From the NCBI GenBank assembly GCA_022600695.1, contig JAHZJY010000221.1, positions 1 through 6,483 on the forward strand: a stretch of 6,483 nt of DNA. Direction: 5' to 3'. A model generated the notes under the pieces. It worked only from the letters and a program-made list of their open reading frames with translations. It had not been told where the DNA came from and searched no databases. Made by a program: the position numbers and the translations under genes. Source of the stretch: Actinomycetes bacterium (GTDB lineage: Bacteria; Actinomycetota; Actinomycetes; Mycobacteriales; Mycobacteriaceae). Below, in pieces: positions 4,795 to 6,483 of the stretch. Within the stretch, counting starts at the first letter, position 1; each line of letters starts with the position of its first letter.

Positions 4795-6483
4795 CTACCC
4801 GAACGCCTCGTCGAGGATCTCCCGCTGTTCGACCGCGTGCACCTTCGACGATCCGGATGACGGCGCCGACATGGCACGCCGGGAGATCCGCTTGATCCCG
4901 GTGAGCTTCTCCGGCAGCAACTCCGGCAGGGTCAGGCCGAACGTGGGCCAGGCGCCCTGGTTGGCCGGCTCCTCCTGCACCCAGAAGTACTGCTGGACGT
5001 TCGGGTACTCGTCGAGGGTCGCGGCCAGCCGCCGCTTGGGCAGCGGGGCGAGTTGCTCGACCCGGACGATCGCGACGTCATCACGACCGTCCTTGACTTT
5101 GCGTGCCTCCAACTCGTAGTAGATCTTGCCGCTGGTCAGCAGCATCCGGGTGGCCTTGTTGCGGTCGCCGTCACCGTCGGTGTAGGTGGGCTCCTCCATG
5201 ATGGAACGGAACTTCTGCTCGGTGAAATCGCGAATATCGCTCACGGCGGCCTTATTGCGCAGCATGGACTTCGGCGTGAACACGATCAGCGGCCGGTGCA
5301 CCTCGTCCCGGCCGTGCCGGCGCAACAGGTGGAAGTAGTTGGCCGGAGTTGACGGCATCGCGATGGTCATCGACCCCTCTGCCCACAACTGCAGGAACCG
5401 TTCGATACGCCCCGAGGTGTGGTCGGGACCCTGACCCTCGTGACCGTGCGGCAGTAGCAGCACGACATCGGACCGCTGGCCCCACTTCGCCTCGCCGGAA
5501 CTGATGAACTCATCGATGATCGACTGGGCGCCGTTGACGAAATCGCCGAACTGGGCTTCCCACAGCACGATGGCCTTGGGATTGCCGACCGAGTAGCCGT
5601 ATTCGAACCCGACCGCCGCGTACTCCGACAGCGGCGAATCGTAGATCAGGAACCGGCCGCCGTTCGGGGTGCCGTCCGGGTTGAGGGTGAGCAGATCCAG
5701 CGGGGTGAACTCAGCACCGGTGCGGGGGTCGATGATCACGGCGTGACGTTGGGTGAACGTCCCGCGCCGGGTGTCCTGGCCGGTCATCCGGATCAGCTTG
5801 CCCTCGGCCAGGACCGTTCCGAGGGCCAGCAGTTCGGCGAACGCCCAGTCCACCTTGCCCTCGTAGGCCATCTCCCGGCGTTTCTCCAGTACCGGCCTGA
5901 CCCGCGGGTGCACGGTGAATCCCTCCGGCACGGCCAGGTGCGCGTCGCCGATCCGGGCCAGCAAAGCCTTGTCGACGGCGGTGGACATCCCGCGCGGGAT
6001 CATCTGCGCCATCTCCACCGACTCGCTCGGCTCGACCTCGTGTTTCTCCAGCTCGCGGACCTCGTTGAACACCTGCTCCAGTTGGCCCTGGTAGTCGCGC
6101 AGGGCGTCCTCGGCCTCCTTCATCGAGATATCACCGCGGCCGATCAGAGCCTCGGTATAGCTTTTGCGCACACCGCGTTTGGTGTCGATCACGTCGTACA
6201 TCGCCGGGTTGGTCATCGACGGGTCGTCGCCCTCGTTGTGACCACGGCGGCGATAGCACAGCATGTCGATGATGACGTCCTTGCCGAACTCCTGCCGGAA
6301 GTCGACCGCGAGGCGCGCCACCCAGGCGCAGGCCTCCGGATCGTCGCCGTTGACGTGGAAGATCGGCGAGCCGACCATCTTCGCGACATCGGTGCAGTAC
6401 TCCGCCGACCGGGAGTACTCCGGCGCGGTGGTGAACCCGATCTGGTTGTTGACCACGATGTGGATGGTGCCGCCGGTGCGGTA
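4795..6483 (-). CDS. kgd: Multifunctional 2-oxoglutarate decarboxylase/dehydrogenase E1 (Kgd), C-terminal part
   Basis: The C-terminal 562 residues, in frame to the window edge; mycobacterial Kgd is about 1,230 residues, so roughly the last 45% is present. Kgd is the ThDP-dependent enzyme acting on 2-oxoglutarate. In mycobacteria it combines decarboxylase, E1/carboligase and E2-type activities at the 2-oxoglutarate step of the TCA cycle. The fragment begins in the ThDP/Mg2+ site (VNNQIGFTT, fragment residues 11-19, whose second Asn and Ile are the expected metal ligands). It continues with [13 protein letters not shown], then the transketolase-like pyrimidine domain: GQDTRRGTF (236-243), FEYGYS with the glutamate that activates ThDP (293-298), and [14 protein letters not shown] (346-359). 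The C-terminal domain has TPKSMLR (403-409), [21 protein letters not shown] and a conserved tail [19 protein letters not shown]. The N-terminal region that binds the regulator GarA and the acyltransferase-like domain are outside the window. It is convergent with the DUF732-like gene. No frameshift or missing key residue is visible. Confidence 0.97.
   Translation of the reverse strand, partial: YRTGGTIHIVVNNQIGFTTAPEYSRSAEYCTDVAKMVGSPIFHVNGDDPEACAWVARLAVDFRQEFGKDVIIDMLCYRRRGHNEGDDPSMTNPAMYDVIDTKRGVRKSYTEALIGRGDISMKEAEDALRDYQGQLEQVFNEVRELEKHEVEPSESVEMAQMIPRGMSTAVDKALLARIGDAHLAVPEGFTVHPRVRPVLEKRREMAYEGKVDWAFAELLALGTVLAEGKLIRMTGQDTRRGTFTQRHAVIIDPRTGAEFTPLDLLTLNPDGTPNGGRFLIYDSPLSEYAAVGFEYGYSVGNPKAIVLWEAQFGDFVNGAQSIIDEFISSGEAKWGQRSDVVLLLPHGHEGQGPDHTSGRIERFLQLWAEGSMTIAMPSTPANYFHLLRRHGRDEVHRPLIVFTPKSMLRNKAAVSDIRDFTEQKFRSIMEEPTYTDGDGDRNKATRMLLTSGKIYYELEARKVKDGRDDVAIVRVEQLAPLPKRRLAATLDEYPNVQQYFWVQEEPANQGAWPTFGLTLPELLPEKLTGIKRISRRAMSAPSSGSSKVHAVEQREILDEAFG

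Noticed and set aside
4659..4895. Plus-strand 78-codon frame through the convergent spacer into kgd
   Set aside because: Arginine/glycine-rich translation over the hairpin and G-runs with no start signal; it overlaps the conserved kgd C-terminus antisense.
1..6483. Novel defence, mobile or biosynthetic system
   Set aside because: Every gene belongs to a recognisable housekeeping or common actinobacterial family; there are no direct-repeat arrays, transposase or integrase motifs, tRNA-linked attachment sites or unusual composition breaks.

Overview
The window looks like ordinary chromosomal backbone from a high-GC actinobacterium, most likely a non-tuberculous Mycobacterium/Mycolicibacterium. 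The evidence is the strongly G/C-biased third codon positions, a kgd-type 2-oxoglutarate decarboxylase, an LpqZ-like lipoprotein, a small DUF732-like exported protein, and start codons sitting directly behind TANNNT -10 boxes (the leaderless style common in mycobacteria). From memory, the order corA - (malate enzyme) - lpqZ - SDR - kgd parallels the M. tuberculosis Rv1239c-Rv1248c neighbourhood, with differences in what lies between these anchors.

Layout, left to right. 1-152 (minus) is the 5' end of a gene resembling the WS/DGAT (condensation-fold) acyltransferases; the rest is outside the window. 174-1277 (minus) is a complete CorA-type Mg2+/Co2+ channel, probably co-transcribed with that gene. 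1278-1347 is a 70-bp divergent promoter region. 1348-2517 (plus) is a complete short-form malic enzyme, followed 16 nt later by 2534-3376 (plus), an OpuAC/ProX-like solute-binding lipoprotein (lpqZ). This converges with only 3 nt to spare on 3380-4207 (minus), a classical short-chain dehydrogenase/reductase. 4208-4294 is a second divergent promoter region. 4295-4669 (plus) is a 124-residue secreted DUF732-like protein. 4670-4794 is a 125-bp convergent spacer with a strong hairpin and a G-quadruplex-type motif. 4795-6483 (minus) is the C-terminal 562 residues of kgd, which runs off the right edge.

Two of the enzymes sit around the TCA cycle: malic enzyme links malate to pyruvate, and Kgd acts on 2-oxoglutarate. 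Both families need divalent metal, and a CorA-type metal channel is adjacent, but any functional link is inference. The two cell-envelope/exported proteins (LpqZ-like and DUF732-like) have no partner genes in the window. I see no mobile element, CRISPR array, tRNA/rRNA, phage gene or defence system, and no credible new multi-gene system. The points worth a second look are the leaderless divergent promoters, the malic enzyme in this locus, the SDR with Asp at the usual catalytic Asn position, and the structured kgd/DUF732 convergent spacer.
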